Positions 8,817 to 17,912 of a stretch of 64,000 bases of DNA are shown piece after piece (within the stretch, counting starts at the first letter, position 1; every line of letters begins with the position of its first letter). Both the position numbers and the translations under genes were made by a program. Origin of the DNA: JAUILH01 sp964230215 (lineage in GTDB: Bacteria; Bacteroidota; Bacteroidia; Flavobacteriales_D; JAUILH01). The notes beneath the pieces are model-generated. The model was not told the origin of the DNA. It was given only the letters and a program-made list of their open reading frames with translations, and searched no databases. The stretch is taken from the NCBI GenBank assembly GCA_964230215.1, contig CAXRGQ010000008.1, positions 341,648 through 405,647 on the forward strand, written 5' to 3'.

Positions 8817-9461
8817 TTATTTCAACCTAAATCCATTTTTGACAAATCGTATAAACTCCTTAAAATCTGACTTTTTAGTCAATACTGATTTTATTATACG
8901 GCCTTTCTTTTGCGGGGCTTGCGTAGGTTTAGTTTCCTCGGGTTCATTCGTAGTTACAACTGCATCCGTCTTGATTTCTTGGCTATTGTCAGTGGAGCCC
9001 GTTTTTTCGGATTTACCCTCAAGCTCATCTATTTTTGCATACAGCTCTTCTTCTATTTTAGCTAATTTATCAGCACGTTGATAATAGCGTTCGGCGGCTT
9101 GTTTTCGTCCAAGCTTTTCCTGTAAATGTCCAAGATTGTTCCAGGTTACTGAATTCTCCGGATCAAGCTCGGTAGATTTTTCATAGTCTTTTATAGCGCC
9201 TTCCAGATCACCTAATGAATCTTTTATATATGCCCTACAAGAATACCAAAAAGCATAATCAGGTTGAAGCTCCACGGATTTATTCATGTCGGCTAAAGAC
9301 TTCATGTTTTCCTTCATATGAAAATACAGTACACCACGCTCATTGTATATGATAGGATTGTTTGGCTCTTCTTCTAAAGCTCGATTAAAAGCTTTTAATG
9401 ATTCATCAAACTTTTCTTTTTTGAAGTACTTTAGTGCTTTGTCGTGGTGCGAATTTGCCAT
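8817..9461 (-). CDS. Tetratricopeptide repeat protein
   Basis: A 214-residue protein made of about four TPR units in residues 1-135, with canonical positions such as NPIIYNERGVLYFHMKE and NSVTWNNLGHLQEKLGRKQA. A charged linker (residues ~140-180, rich in E, K, T) leads to a basic C-terminal tail (KKSDFKEFIRFVKNGFRLK). There is no signal peptide, so it is probably cytoplasmic and acts as a protein-protein adaptor. A TAACTTTG -7 box ends only 4 bases before the ATG, suggesting a leaderless or nearly leaderless mRNA. Confidence 0.8.
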   Translation of the reverse strand: MANSHHDKALKYFKKEKFDESLKAFNRALEEEPNNPIIYNERGVLYFHMKENMKSLADMNKSVELQPDYAFWYSCRAYIKDSLGDLEGAIKDYEKSTELDPENSVTWNNLGHLQEKLGRKQAAERYYQRADKLAKIEEELYAKIDELEGKSEKTGSTDNSQEIKTDAVVTTNEPEETKPTQAPQKKGRIIKSVLTKKSDFKEFIRFVKNGFRLK

Positions 9462-9465
9462 GATA

Positions 9466-9473
9466 CAAAGTTA
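9466..9473 (-). promoter_or_regulatory. -7 box abutting the TPR gene start
   Basis: Minus-strand TAACTTTG is followed by TATC and then the ATG at 9461. With a start site a few bases past the box, the transcript would have essentially no 5' leader. Confidence 0.5.
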
Positions 9474-9486
9474 GTCACTTTTAAAT

Positions 9487-9720
9487 ATGAATGTGTTTCC
9501 AATATATAGAAAGAGTATCAGCGGAAAGAATTGGTACAAAATAATATCAGACATTTCCTTTATAGAAGTGCAAGCTATTGGCAATAAATATTTTCAGTTT
9601 GAAATTGAAGCAAAGCAATATCCAGAGAAACTTAGAATTCAGGATATGATTGAATGTAATGCTTTTGAAGAGTGCACAGAACAAGAGTTTAATGATGCAC
9701 TTACTCTTCGGCAGATTTAA
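9487..9720 (+). CDS. Small conserved hypothetical protein, 77 residues
   Basis: The protein is soluble with alternating charged and aromatic residues (start MNVFPIYRKSISGKNWYKI, then DISFIEVQAIGNKYFQF). It resembles small Bacteroidota proteins of unknown function, but I cannot name the family. It is divergent from the TPR gene with 25 bases between start codons, and its 3' end overlaps the convergent DUF2452 gene by 20 bases. The overlap and short size lower confidence slightly, but the amino-acid composition looks like a real protein. Confidence 0.6.
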   Translation: MNVFPIYRKSISGKNWYKIISDISFIEVQAIGNKYFQFEIEAKQYPEKLRIQDMIECNAFEECTEQEFNDALTLRQI

Positions 9721-10135
9721 GAACATCCCATGTATGGTCAGCCAGAAGCTTCACAGTTGCCACATAGCTGTACGGTGCACCACTTTTTCCCCAAGCGTTT
9801 GGGCCAATCATTGATAAGACCGTATTTCCATTATCTCTTTTATAGAGATGATACGTATGATTGATTAAGGGTTCGAATCGCATTTCAGCTTGATATATAT
9901 CTTCCGAAACTTGTTTTCTTAACTGAATACGTTTGGCCTGCTCAGCAAGTAATGCCATTTGATCCCTAATCAACTCAAGCTGCTGATCGGTCTGATGCTC
10001 CATGGCATTTAAAGCACGACCTTTTTGCTTACCTACATCCTCAGGTTTTACTAATTGACTACCTCTATGATGCGGGTATTCAATTGAATGCGGGTTTTCA
10101 GTAATATCGTCTTTATCTATCGGATTGTCATTCAC
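9701..10135 (-). CDS. DUF2452 family protein
   Basis: A 144-residue soluble protein matching the DUF2452 family by eye: HSIEYPHHRGSQLVKPEDVG near the N-terminus, a central helix rich in Q/E/R (LELIRDQMALLAEQAKRIQLRK) containing residues ~55-77, and a C-terminal part with FEPLINHTYHLYKR and SMIGPNAWG. The family has no established function. An imperfect -7 box (TATCTTTA) lies about 12 bases upstream. Its 3' end overlaps the convergent 77-residue gene by 20 bases. It lies just downstream, on the same strand, of the M13 peptidase gene but is separated by 24 bases in the reverse order, so it would be co-read after that peptidase. Confidence 0.75.
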   Translation of the reverse strand: MNDNPIDKDDITENPHSIEYPHHRGSQLVKPEDVGKQKGRALNAMEHQTDQQLELIRDQMALLAEQAKRIQLRKQVSEDIYQAEMRFEPLINHTYHLYKRDNGNTVLSMIGPNAWGKSGAPYSYVATVKLLADHTWDVLKSAEE

Positions 10136-10159
10136 AAAATAAAGATACTCAAAACTTGA

Positions 10160-12229
10160 TTACCATATAACAGCTATGTCCTCTTCTGATTGACGCATGG
10201 CTTCACCTTCCTTAATATCAAACGCTTCAAAGAATTCGGGCATGTTTGACAATGGTCCTAGTACACGCCATTTCCCAGGCGAGTGAGGATTGGTGTTCAC
10301 TTGCATTTTTAATGCGTCATCCGTATAGTTTGTCTTCCAAATTTGTGCAAAGGCCACGAAAAATCTTTGCTCATTTGTTAAACCACCAATCTTAACGCGT
10401 GGCTTGCCTTCTAGACTCTTCTGGTATGCATAATATGCAATGGTTAATCCTCCAAAGTCAGCAATGTTTTCACCTAGGGTTAATTGCCCATTGATATTTA
10501 GCCCAGGAAGTGCTTCATAATTATTGAATTGGTCCACTAGTTTTTGAGTTCTAGCAGAAAACTGCATCTGGTCGCTTTCTGACCACCAGTTCTTGAATTC
10601 ACCTTCAGCCGTAAATTGAGCCCCTTGATCATCAAATCCATGAGTTAATTCATGACCAATAACTGCTCCCATTCTTGCGTAATTAACGGCATCTTCTTTC
10701 TTAGGGTCAAAAAATGGCGGTTGCATTATACCTGCAGGGAATACAATCTCATTCCATAACGGATTGTAGTAAGCATTTACAATGTGAGGAGCCATACCCC
10801 ATTTTGTTTTATCTATTGGTTTATGCAGTTTCTCTGTATTCTCTTTAATCTCGAAACGAGCACAATTCAATACATTATTTGCGTAAGATGTGCGTGATAT
10901 CTCCAAACTGGAATAGTCCGTCCATTTGTCTGGATAACCGAGTTTTCTTGTGAAAGACTCTAGTTTTGTTTTAGCAGCTGCCTTAGTTTCAGCCGTCATC
11001 CACTCTAGTTTGTCAATGCGCTCGCCAAAAACAATGGTTAAGTTCTCTACCATTTCATTGACTTTTTCTTTAGATGACTCAGTGAAGTTTTCATTTACGA
11101 AGGCATGCCCTAAAGCCTCTCCTAATGCATTTCTTGAAATATCTGATATAGCCGTTTTCCATTTTGGCTTCATTTCTTTCTGTCCACCTAAGGTCTTACC
11201 GTAAAATGCGAAACGTGCTTTTTCTATATCAGAGCTCAAATAGTTGGCTGCTCCATTTATAACGTGGAATTTTAAATAAAGCTTCCAAACGTCCAAGGGG
11301 TAATCCTTCAACATTGTACCTATTTTGCTGTAAAAGGCTGGTTGAGAAACAATAATTGTGTCTATATCTCCATATGATCTAGCCTGAATGTACTGCTTTA
11401 CATCAAAATCACCGCAAGCCTTGTCAAACTCATCTAACGGTGTAGGATTGTACTGCGCAAAGTAATTTCTTAGTTCTACTCTGGTCATAGAGGCATCAGC
11501 CAAGGCTGTTTCAAATTCTAAGATCTTTTCACTGTAATCTTCAATACCTCCATTATTGTCGTCGTTGATGCCGATAAACGCTAGCATGTCTACAATGTGC
11601 TGCTTATAGTCTTCTCTAAGTTTTTGTGACTCATCATCAGTTTTAGTATAGTAAGATTTACTTGGTAGTCCCAAACCTCCTTGACCCGCATAAACAACAT
11701 TTCTTGAATTGTCTTTTAAATCTTGCTCAACACCAATTCCCATGAGTAAACCTAAACCATCATTATGAAAATCAGCAATTACGGTAGCTAAATCCTTGTT
11801 CGAGTTTAGTTTGTCAATTTTGTCCAAAAATGGCTTGATTGGTTCAATACCAGCTTTATCTCTGGCGTTAGAATCCATAAATGAATAGTAGTAGTCACCA
11901 ATAAGCTGATCTACGGATCCTTTTTCATTTTGAGATGCTGCAGACTTTTCCAGAATCGCCTTTAACGCAGCATTGTTGTTTTTCTGTAACTCGTTGAAAC
12001 TTCCCCATCTGGTTTCGGTTGAAGGAACGGGATTGTTTTTGGTCCATGTTCCATTTGCATACGCGTAAAAGTCCTCACCGGGCTTCACACTTAAATCCAT
12101 GTATGAAAAATTAATAGTGTTACCGCTATCTTCAATTTCTCCAACAACTTCATTCACTACTTTGTCTTTCATAGGTCCACTGCATGATGCAATTACCGTC
12201 GCTAAACTTATGCTTACAAGAATTCTCAT
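10160..12229 (-). CDS. M13 family zinc metallopeptidase (neprilysin/PepO-like) lipoprotein
   Basis: A 689-residue peptidase of the M13 family. The N-terminus carries a lipoprotein signal with lipobox IASC (Cys16), placing it in the periplasm or on the cell surface. Residues ~45-430 form the peptidase M13 N-terminal domain; the catalytic domain has the zinc motif HELTH (H526, E527, H530) and the third ligand in ENIAD (E587), plus VNAYYNP (substrate-binding) near residue 484 and the C-terminal Trp. All key residues are present, so it should be active on oligopeptides. It may be co-transcribed with the rhomboid-like and AddA-like genes upstream (71 bases away). Confidence 0.92.
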   Translation of the reverse strand: MRILVSISLATVIASCSGPMKDKVVNEVVGEIEDSGNTINFSYMDLSVKPGEDFYAYANGTWTKNNPVPSTETRWGSFNELQKNNNAALKAILEKSAASQNEKGSVDQLIGDYYYSFMDSNARDKAGIEPIKPFLDKIDKLNSNKDLATVIADFHNDGLGLLMGIGVEQDLKDNSRNVVYAGQGGLGLPSKSYYTKTDDESQKLREDYKQHIVDMLAFIGINDDNNGGIEDYSEKILEFETALADASMTRVELRNYFAQYNPTPLDEFDKACGDFDVKQYIQARSYGDIDTIIVSQPAFYSKIGTMLKDYPLDVWKLYLKFHVINGAANYLSSDIEKARFAFYGKTLGGQKEMKPKWKTAISDISRNALGEALGHAFVNENFTESSKEKVNEMVENLTIVFGERIDKLEWMTAETKAAAKTKLESFTRKLGYPDKWTDYSSLEISRTSYANNVLNCARFEIKENTEKLHKPIDKTKWGMAPHIVNAYYNPLWNEIVFPAGIMQPPFFDPKKEDAVNYARMGAVIGHELTHGFDDQGAQFTAEGEFKNWWSESDQMQFSARTQKLVDQFNNYEALPGLNINGQLTLGENIADFGGLTIAYYAYQKSLEGKPRVKIGGLTNEQRFFVAFAQIWKTNYTDDALKMQVNTNPHSPGKWRVLGPLSNMPEFFEAFDIKEGEAMRQSEEDIAVIW

Positions 12230-12300
12230 TAATTATTTTATTAGTATTTGTTAAATATCAAAATATATTAGGTCTGTAATGCCGAATATTCCATAAACGG

Positions 12301-13065
12301 CTAGAAAAATTTATAGAAGTATAACACAACGGCTATATAAGCGGGAAAAACCAAAGTACCCCACATAGCCAAACTATCCATGGTGTCAGGGGTGAATTTT
12401 TTCCGTCTATTAAATGATTTGAGCCTATTCTTTATATGGTTTTTAAATAGAAATACCATTAAAAAGCCAATTGCTATGTTAATGCCAAAGGGTATAAGAC
12501 CTTCCTTAAGTGCTTGAAAAATTGAAATTCCATCTTTTGATAAATAGAACTGTAAGAATATGGTGAATATTGGAAGAACCGTCCCAATGATTATAAGGTT
12601 CACACGCAAAAATGAAAAGTGCTCCTCATAAGCCGCTCGTGTTTTTATGCGTCTTCCCTCCATCAAAATAAAACTTAGTAATGGCGCATAGGCCCATATA
12701 AGTCCGGTGGCTGCAGGGCCATAAACTTGTGCTAAATAAACGCTCAACCCGTAGATGAGAATTATCACCAAGGTAACAAACAAGAAGCGCATAGTGCCTA
12801 ACACCTTTTCAACGGTACCCCCAATTACAAACAAAAAGTATAAGTTGGTTAAAAGATGTACAATACTGGATGAATCATCAAAACCATGAAAAAATATAAA
12901 TGAGAAGTGGTTAAATAAGTTACCACTTTCATCTAAACTTACCGAGAAGACATTAATCAGATTAGTGAAAATCATGCAACCAACTGTTACGCCTATGCAG
13001 CACAGCATGATAACATAAGTCACATATGTTCGTAAATTATCTTTATCTCTTAGGTCGTTAAACAT
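12301..13065 (-). CDS. Rhomboid-fold membrane protein, probably not catalytic
   Basis: A 254-residue protein with about seven membrane segments (near residues 12-32, 68-90, 92-116, 118-137, 150-174, 188-210, 233-254). The second carries the rhomboid HxxxN motif (HLLTN), and the fourth aligns with the catalytic GxSG loop. There, however, the sequence reads AATGLIWA, with Thr where the nucleophile Ser should be, and the sixth segment (GINIAIGF) has Asn rather than the catalytic His. It therefore looks like a pseudo-protease that may bind or route membrane proteins. It overlaps the upstream AddA-like gene by 8 bases, so it is translationally coupled. Family assignment is by eye. Confidence 0.65.
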   Translation of the reverse strand: MFNDLRDKDNLRTYVTYVIMLCCIGVTVGCMIFTNLINVFSVSLDESGNLFNHFSFIFFHGFDDSSSIVHLLTNLYFLFVIGGTVEKVLGTMRFLFVTLVIILIYGLSVYLAQVYGPAATGLIWAYAPLLSFILMEGRRIKTRAAYEEHFSFLRVNLIIIGTVLPIFTIFLQFYLSKDGISIFQALKEGLIPFGINIAIGFLMVFLFKNHIKNRLKSFNRRKKFTPDTMDSLAMWGTLVFPAYIAVVLYFYKFF

Positions 13066-16000
13066 TGTCTAGCTCTGATATAACCTCAATAGGTCGTGTA
13101 TAAACAAGATGCAAGTTTACCGTTTTTTCACCTAAATCCTTAATTATATCGCCATAGATTCGTAATTGATTCATATGAGATTCTGCTTTTTCCCCCGTTT
13201 TGAATTCAAAGATTTCAACACTATTATTGGTGATAGCGATTAAGTCTGGTCGTAAAAGTTCACCCTTATTATCTTGCAACTCAGTTTCTGGGTAAAACGC
13301 TCTGCAAGTGTCAATTATATCTGCAAATTCTTGCGCTGAAAGTAGCTTACCAAATTCATTTTCCAGCTCTACATCATCTGATGCTTGGCTTGTGCTATTT
13401 TTATTTAATGCAGAAAAATGTTGCGCAACGCGTGCATGAAATCTTTGACCATACTCTAATTCTTTCGATTTAGATAATTTGGTCCAATCACTTGGGGCTT
13501 GTATGTTATACTCCACTTGGTCGTGATCAGCATAGGTGTAGCTAAAAGTTGATTGTGTTGCCTCATCCTTAGTTTCACGATTAGTTTTATCCCCAATAGA
13601 TAAAACCGTTTCAGATACTTTATTGCAAAACTCTAATGCGCAATCAAATATGGGATTTGAACTATCTTTTTTGTTTGATTGACTGTCACAAAGAATATAC
13701 ATTTCTTTTTCAGCCCGCGTGAAGGTTACGTACTGCATGTTTATTATGTCTAGTTCACTTTGCTTAAGTTCATTGCTATAGACAATACCATAATCGGTGG
13801 GCTCTAAAGTTGAATTTTGTTTGATTAGAGAGTGTTCAAGCGATTCGATTTTAGGTTTAATCCATACTATATCTTTTGCTTTTGCTTTGTAGTTCATGTG
13901 AGGCGCGATAACAATGGGGAACTCCAAACCTTTGGATTTGTGAATCGTCATTATTTTAATGGCATCATTCTCTTCTGGTAAAAGGACACTAAAATCGCTT
14001 TTGTTGTCTTGCCACCAGTTTATAAAATTGGGTATGCTAACCACAGATTCCATTTCGAATTTACACACCGCATCCAAGAAAAACTGAAGGTTGATATTAC
14101 TAGCATCAAATCCAAATTTCTTTGCGATAGACGATAAGTAATTAGACATCTTTAAGCTTGGTACGTTTTTTAGATGTAAATCAAACACTGACAAGAACTC
14201 CATTATTTTAACCCTGGATCCTTTTTCATCGAGAACAACATATTGCTCCAAAAGCTGGCTGTAATCCGAATTTGTTGCCTCTGCGTAAAATTTTATTATC
14301 GCAATTTGATACACGTTTTGTTTAGGGTATATCTGTGCGTAGAGATAGTTTATTAATAATTGTATGTAGGGATGCGAATCAATTCTTAAACTGTCTGGAG
14401 ATATTACAGGAAGTGATTTTTCTCGTACTAAAAAGTTAGCAATATCAGCGGCATGTGTGTTCTGACGGATAATGATACATATATCCGAGTAGCGATATCC
14501 TCTTGCTTTTGCATCCAGAATTATGTCATAGATTTTTTCATGGTTTAACTGAGCGCTCGATAGACCATCTATTTTCTCCAACAATTCAACCTGAACGTAG
14601 CCCTCCAATTCATGCGATATGTTTTGATTTAGGGTGCTGTATATCGCTTGATATCGCTCACTCAAGCCCGGTGCGAGTCGCTTAAATAATTGATTGTTAA
14701 AGTCAACTATCGCTCTGTAACTACGATAGTTATTCTTCAATTCATTTACCTCATTACTGTAATTTTCTAAATTGATTTCATTCAATCTGGATTGTTCCGG
14801 TACACTAATTTTGGGTAGGTCTATAAACTGTTCAACATTACCGTTCCTCCATCTGTATATTGCTTGTTTTTCGTCACCAACAATTAGGCAAAGACCGTTT
14901 TTGGACAAACCTTCCCATACCATAGGTAGCAGGTTAAACCACTGATTTTCTGAGGTGTCCTGAAATTCGTCCAACATTATATGCTTGTATCTACTGCCCG
15001 TTCGCTCGTAGATAAACGGAATGGGTTCTGTTTGAATTATACGAGAGGCTAGACGCGTAAAGTCAACAAAGAAGATATAGTGTTGGTCATGTTTTATCTT
15101 GTCAATGGCCTGTTTTATTTCAATTAGAACGGCTGTGCTATACAATCCTTTTTGGATATTATCACTTTCAATTAGTTTTATTTTAAGTGATTCAATTTCA
15201 AGAAATAATCGACTTAGATCTCTTTCCAGATCTGCATGAATCCCCTTGTATTTTTTTGGTAATATCTCTCCAGAGTGCAGTCTCTCAATTTGATTTGGCG
15301 TGAATAAATAAGATGTTGACGAATAGTCATAATCATTTTCTCTGATTCCTTTTAGTAAAAACTTATTCGACCACAGGCTTTCATCACCTGCGTCAGAAAT
15401 AAGTTGGCGTGCCTCTTTTTTTAGATTTTTTAGTCTTGCTTTAAGGGTCTTTATTTCAGACAAATACTCATTAATAATTGTGTTGAAATCATCTGTGCTA
15501 AGTCTTGATAAGCTTAGCATTGCGGACTCACTTGTCTCATTCGATAGCAATCGACTTGATTCGGATAAGTCTTTTTCCAATGCAAAGGATTTACCGCCAT
15601 CAAGTTTATAGAGGCTAAAAGATTCCAAAATATCAGAGAGCACTTGGTTTTTTTCTGCTTTATCTAATACTGTGTCAATGGCCTCACTTATCACAGTGCT
15701 CTCATTAGACGCAATTTTAAACTGAGCGTTAAACTCTAATTCCTTGGCAAAGGAACGAATAACCCCTTGTATAAATTTGTCAAGAGTAAGAATTGAAAGA
15801 TCTGAATAATTGTGAAGAATATGATGAAGGCTAATGGATGCAATTTCTTTTATTTCGGATTCATCTTTATGCGTTAGCTCTGCAATGTGATTAATTAGTA
15901 TGGGATGATCCTTGTGGTTGGGTTTGGACAAAATATCAAGAAACTTTAGAATTCTATCCTTCATTTCTGCAGCCGCCTTGTTTGTAAATGTCATGGCCAG

Positions 16001-16117
16001 GATTTCTTTATACCCATCTGCCCTACCTGACTTGATAATGATGCTGATATAATAGAGAGCTAGCGTGTAAGTTTTGCCAGATCCTGCGCTTGCCTTAAAG
16101 ATTTGAAGACCATTCAT
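13058..16117 (-). CDS. AddA/RecB-like UvrD-family helicase with C-terminal nuclease domain
   Basis: A 1019-residue SF1A helicase for double-strand break repair. Motifs in order: Walker A ASAGSGKT (residues ~9-16), Ia MTFTNKAAAEM, II LDEFQDT (~380), III GDEKQAIYRWR (~415), IV NNYRSYRAIVDFN, V TIHKSKGLEFPIVIAPH, VI YVTFTRAEKEMYI. The C-terminal ~90 residues form a PD-(D/E)xK nuclease with RPDLI (~953) and EFKTG (~971), like RecB/AddA. The partner nuclease AddB is not adjacent, as the next gene upstream is divergent. It resembles the Bacteroidota AddA-like proteins often simply called UvrD-helicase domain proteins. Confidence 0.88.
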   Translation of the reverse strand: MNGLQIFKASAGSGKTYTLALYYISIIIKSGRADGYKEILAMTFTNKAAAEMKDRILKFLDILSKPNHKDHPILINHIAELTHKDESEIKEIASISLHHILHNYSDLSILTLDKFIQGVIRSFAKELEFNAQFKIASNESTVISEAIDTVLDKAEKNQVLSDILESFSLYKLDGGKSFALEKDLSESSRLLSNETSESAMLSLSRLSTDDFNTIINEYLSEIKTLKARLKNLKKEARQLISDAGDESLWSNKFLLKGIRENDYDYSSTSYLFTPNQIERLHSGEILPKKYKGIHADLERDLSRLFLEIESLKIKLIESDNIQKGLYSTAVLIEIKQAIDKIKHDQHYIFFVDFTRLASRIIQTEPIPFIYERTGSRYKHIMLDEFQDTSENQWFNLLPMVWEGLSKNGLCLIVGDEKQAIYRWRNGNVEQFIDLPKISVPEQSRLNEINLENYSNEVNELKNNYRSYRAIVDFNNQLFKRLAPGLSERYQAIYSTLNQNISHELEGYVQVELLEKIDGLSSAQLNHEKIYDIILDAKARGYRYSDICIIIRQNTHAADIANFLVREKSLPVISPDSLRIDSHPYIQLLINYLYAQIYPKQNVYQIAIIKFYAEATNSDYSQLLEQYVVLDEKGSRVKIMEFLSVFDLHLKNVPSLKMSNYLSSIAKKFGFDASNINLQFFLDAVCKFEMESVVSIPNFINWWQDNKSDFSVLLPEENDAIKIMTIHKSKGLEFPIVIAPHMNYKAKAKDIVWIKPKIESLEHSLIKQNSTLEPTDYGIVYSNELKQSELDIINMQYVTFTRAEKEMYILCDSQSNKKDSSNPIFDCALEFCNKVSETVLSIGDKTNRETKDEATQSTFSYTYADHDQVEYNIQAPSDWTKLSKSKELEYGQRFHARVAQHFSALNKNSTSQASDDVELENEFGKLLSAQEFADIIDTCRAFYPETELQDNKGELLRPDLIAITNNSVEIFEFKTGEKAESHMNQLRIYGDIIKDLGEKTVNLHLVYTRPIEVISELDNV

Positions 16118-16186
16118 AGCATTAATGTAACAACTATTACACAGTTTTTGCGTTTATATTAGTAAATTAGAGTAAAGTTAGTCTTT

Positions 16187-16900
16187 ATGAAAGCAATAAT
16201 AGCCATCCTTTTAGTGTCCTCTGTTGTCTTAAGCTCATGCAGAAAAGACAAAGATCAGGATGAATATAGGCCTGCTACGGATGATGTATATCTCAGGGTA
16301 GAGCATTCGATGGATGGCAACCCATTGGTTTTAGGTGACACCCTGGTAGATGATTTTGGAAGTAAAATCACTATTACGGCGGTAAAAGCATATCTCAGCA
16401 ATTTTTCGCTAGATGATGCGCAAATGAGAGAATATTTGCTCGTCGAGGGTGAAAATAAAACATATAGTATCGGAACAGTTCCGCATGAGACCTATGACAG
16501 CTTTACGGTACATGTTGGAGTAGACAGTTTAACCAATCACGGAGATCCATTTGTATGGGAAGCTGGTCATCCCTTATATTTCACCAATGGTACTTTTTGG
16601 GGTTGGTCAGAGGGTTATTTGTTTGTGATTATTGAAGGATTAGTTGATACCGATAATAATAACACGTTAGATCAAGGTTTCCTTATGCATTGTGGGTCGG
16701 ATGATTTTTATGAAGCCCTAACATTTAGTATTCCAAGTCAAGCTATGGATGGCGAATATACAGTAGGTGTGGACATAGATTGGAGACGCTTTTTGGATGG
16801 TATAGACATAAAATCTGATAACGTGACGCACACTTCAGATAATCCAAATCTCGCTAGAAAAGTTATGACGAATGTTCCTTCGGCAATTACTGCACTATAG
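16187..16900 (+). CDS. MbnP-like lipoprotein (putative copper-binding)
   Basis: A 237-residue lipoprotein (lipobox LSSC, Cys18) matching the MbnP family: beta-rich, opening VYLRVEHSMDGNPLVLGD, with KITITAVKAYLSNF and the conserved motif TFWGWSEGYLFVIIEG (W138, W140). In methanotrophs MbnP and the related CorA bind copper using a kynurenine made from a tryptophan by the di-haem enzyme MbnH. Here two MauG/MbnH-type di-haem proteins follow directly, the first overlapping this gene by 29 bases. The assignment rests on both sequence and context; copper binding and Trp modification here are inference. It is divergent from the AddA-like gene. Confidence 0.82.
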   Translation: MKAIIAILLVSSVVLSSCRKDKDQDEYRPATDDVYLRVEHSMDGNPLVLGDTLVDDFGSKITITAVKAYLSNFSLDDAQMREYLLVEGENKTYSIGTVPHETYDSFTVHVGVDSLTNHGDPFVWEAGHPLYFTNGTFWGWSEGYLFVIIEGLVDTDNNNTLDQGFLMHCGSDDFYEALTFSIPSQAMDGEYTVGVDIDWRRFLDGIDIKSDNVTHTSDNPNLARKVMTNVPSAITAL

Positions 16901-17912
16901 TTTATTAGCTTTATTTTTTGCTGCTTGCAATAGTGAAACTTCTGTTCGATTAGAGCATAATGAGAGCTATGAAGCTTTTGATTACCCTGCACATTTGGGT
17001 AAGCCAATTATTCCGCCAGATAGTATAAATAAACATTCTAAGGAGGCAGTTGAACTGGGGCGACATTTGTTTTATGATAAAGCCCTGTCATTAGATTCAA
17101 GTATTTCTTGTGCATCCTGCCATCATCAAAATAGGGCGTTTTCTGATCCAAATGCTTTATCTCTTGGTGTTAATGGTAAAATAGGAAAGCGCAATGCCTT
17201 GCCATTATTTAATCTGGCGTATTACCCACTTTTGTTTTGGGATGGCGGTGTATCTAGTCTAGAAAAACAAGTGCAGGTTCCCATTCATGATACGCTTGAA
17301 ATGAATTTCAGTTTGGCGGGTGCTGTCGAGCGGTTTAAAGACAATGATTATTATCAGCAGCTGGCTAAGAAAGCATATAATAGACCTGTCGATATGTACG
17401 TGATTACGCGTGCAATTGCAGCCTTCGAGAGAACAATAGTTTCGTCAAATAGTCGCTATGATGCCTATTTAACCGGAGATTCGACAGCGCTAAATGCAGA
17501 AGAGATAGAAGGTGAGCGCTTGTTTATGAGTGATCGATTAAAGTGTGCGGAATGTCACACACCTCCCTTGTTTACAAATCTAGAGTTCAGAAATAACGGT
17601 GCATTTAAGACGTATGCGGATTCTGGCAGGGCAGGCTTTACTTTTCATGCAGAGGATAGAAATTTATTCAAAGTCCCAACTTTAAGAAACATTGATATAA
17701 CGGGGCCGTATATGCATAATGGAAGTTTTAAAACAATATCAGAGGTGATAGATAGTTATAGTAATGGAGGTTATCCCATTGCTGAAAAGGATACTCTAAT
17801 TACTGGATTTGAAGTATCTTTACATGAGAAGAAAGCCTTAATCGCCTTTTTGAAAACCTTGACAGATACGGTTTTAATTACGAATGATGATTATTCGGAC
17901 CCATTTAAATAG
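16872..17912 (+). CDS. MauG/MbnH-type di-haem cytochrome c peroxidase family lipoprotein
   Basis: A 346-residue di-haem protein of the CcpA/MauG superfamily. The N-terminus is a lipoprotein signal (lipobox FAAC, Cys19). Two CxxCH haem-attachment motifs are present: CASCHH (C80, C83, H84) and CAECH (C225, C228, H229). Further family landmarks are LGRHLFYDKALS, GKRNALPLFNLAY and the distal-haem segment KVPTLRNIDITGPYMHNGS. Position directly after a MbnP-like gene, with a 29-base overlap, points to the MbnH role of oxidising Trp on MbnP rather than simple peroxide removal. The following gene is a paralogue. Confidence 0.88.
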   Translation: MFLRQLLHYSLLALFFAACNSETSVRLEHNESYEAFDYPAHLGKPIIPPDSINKHSKEAVELGRHLFYDKALSLDSSISCASCHHQNRAFSDPNALSLGVNGKIGKRNALPLFNLAYYPLLFWDGGVSSLEKQVQVPIHDTLEMNFSLAGAVERFKDNDYYQQLAKKAYNRPVDMYVITRAIAAFERTIVSSNSRYDAYLTGDSTALNAEEIEGERLFMSDRLKCAECHTPPLFTNLEFRNNGAFKTYADSGRAGFTFHAEDRNLFKVPTLRNIDITGPYMHNGSFKTISEVIDSYSNGGYPIAEKDTLITGFEVSLHEKKALIAFLKTLTDTVLITNDDYSDPFK

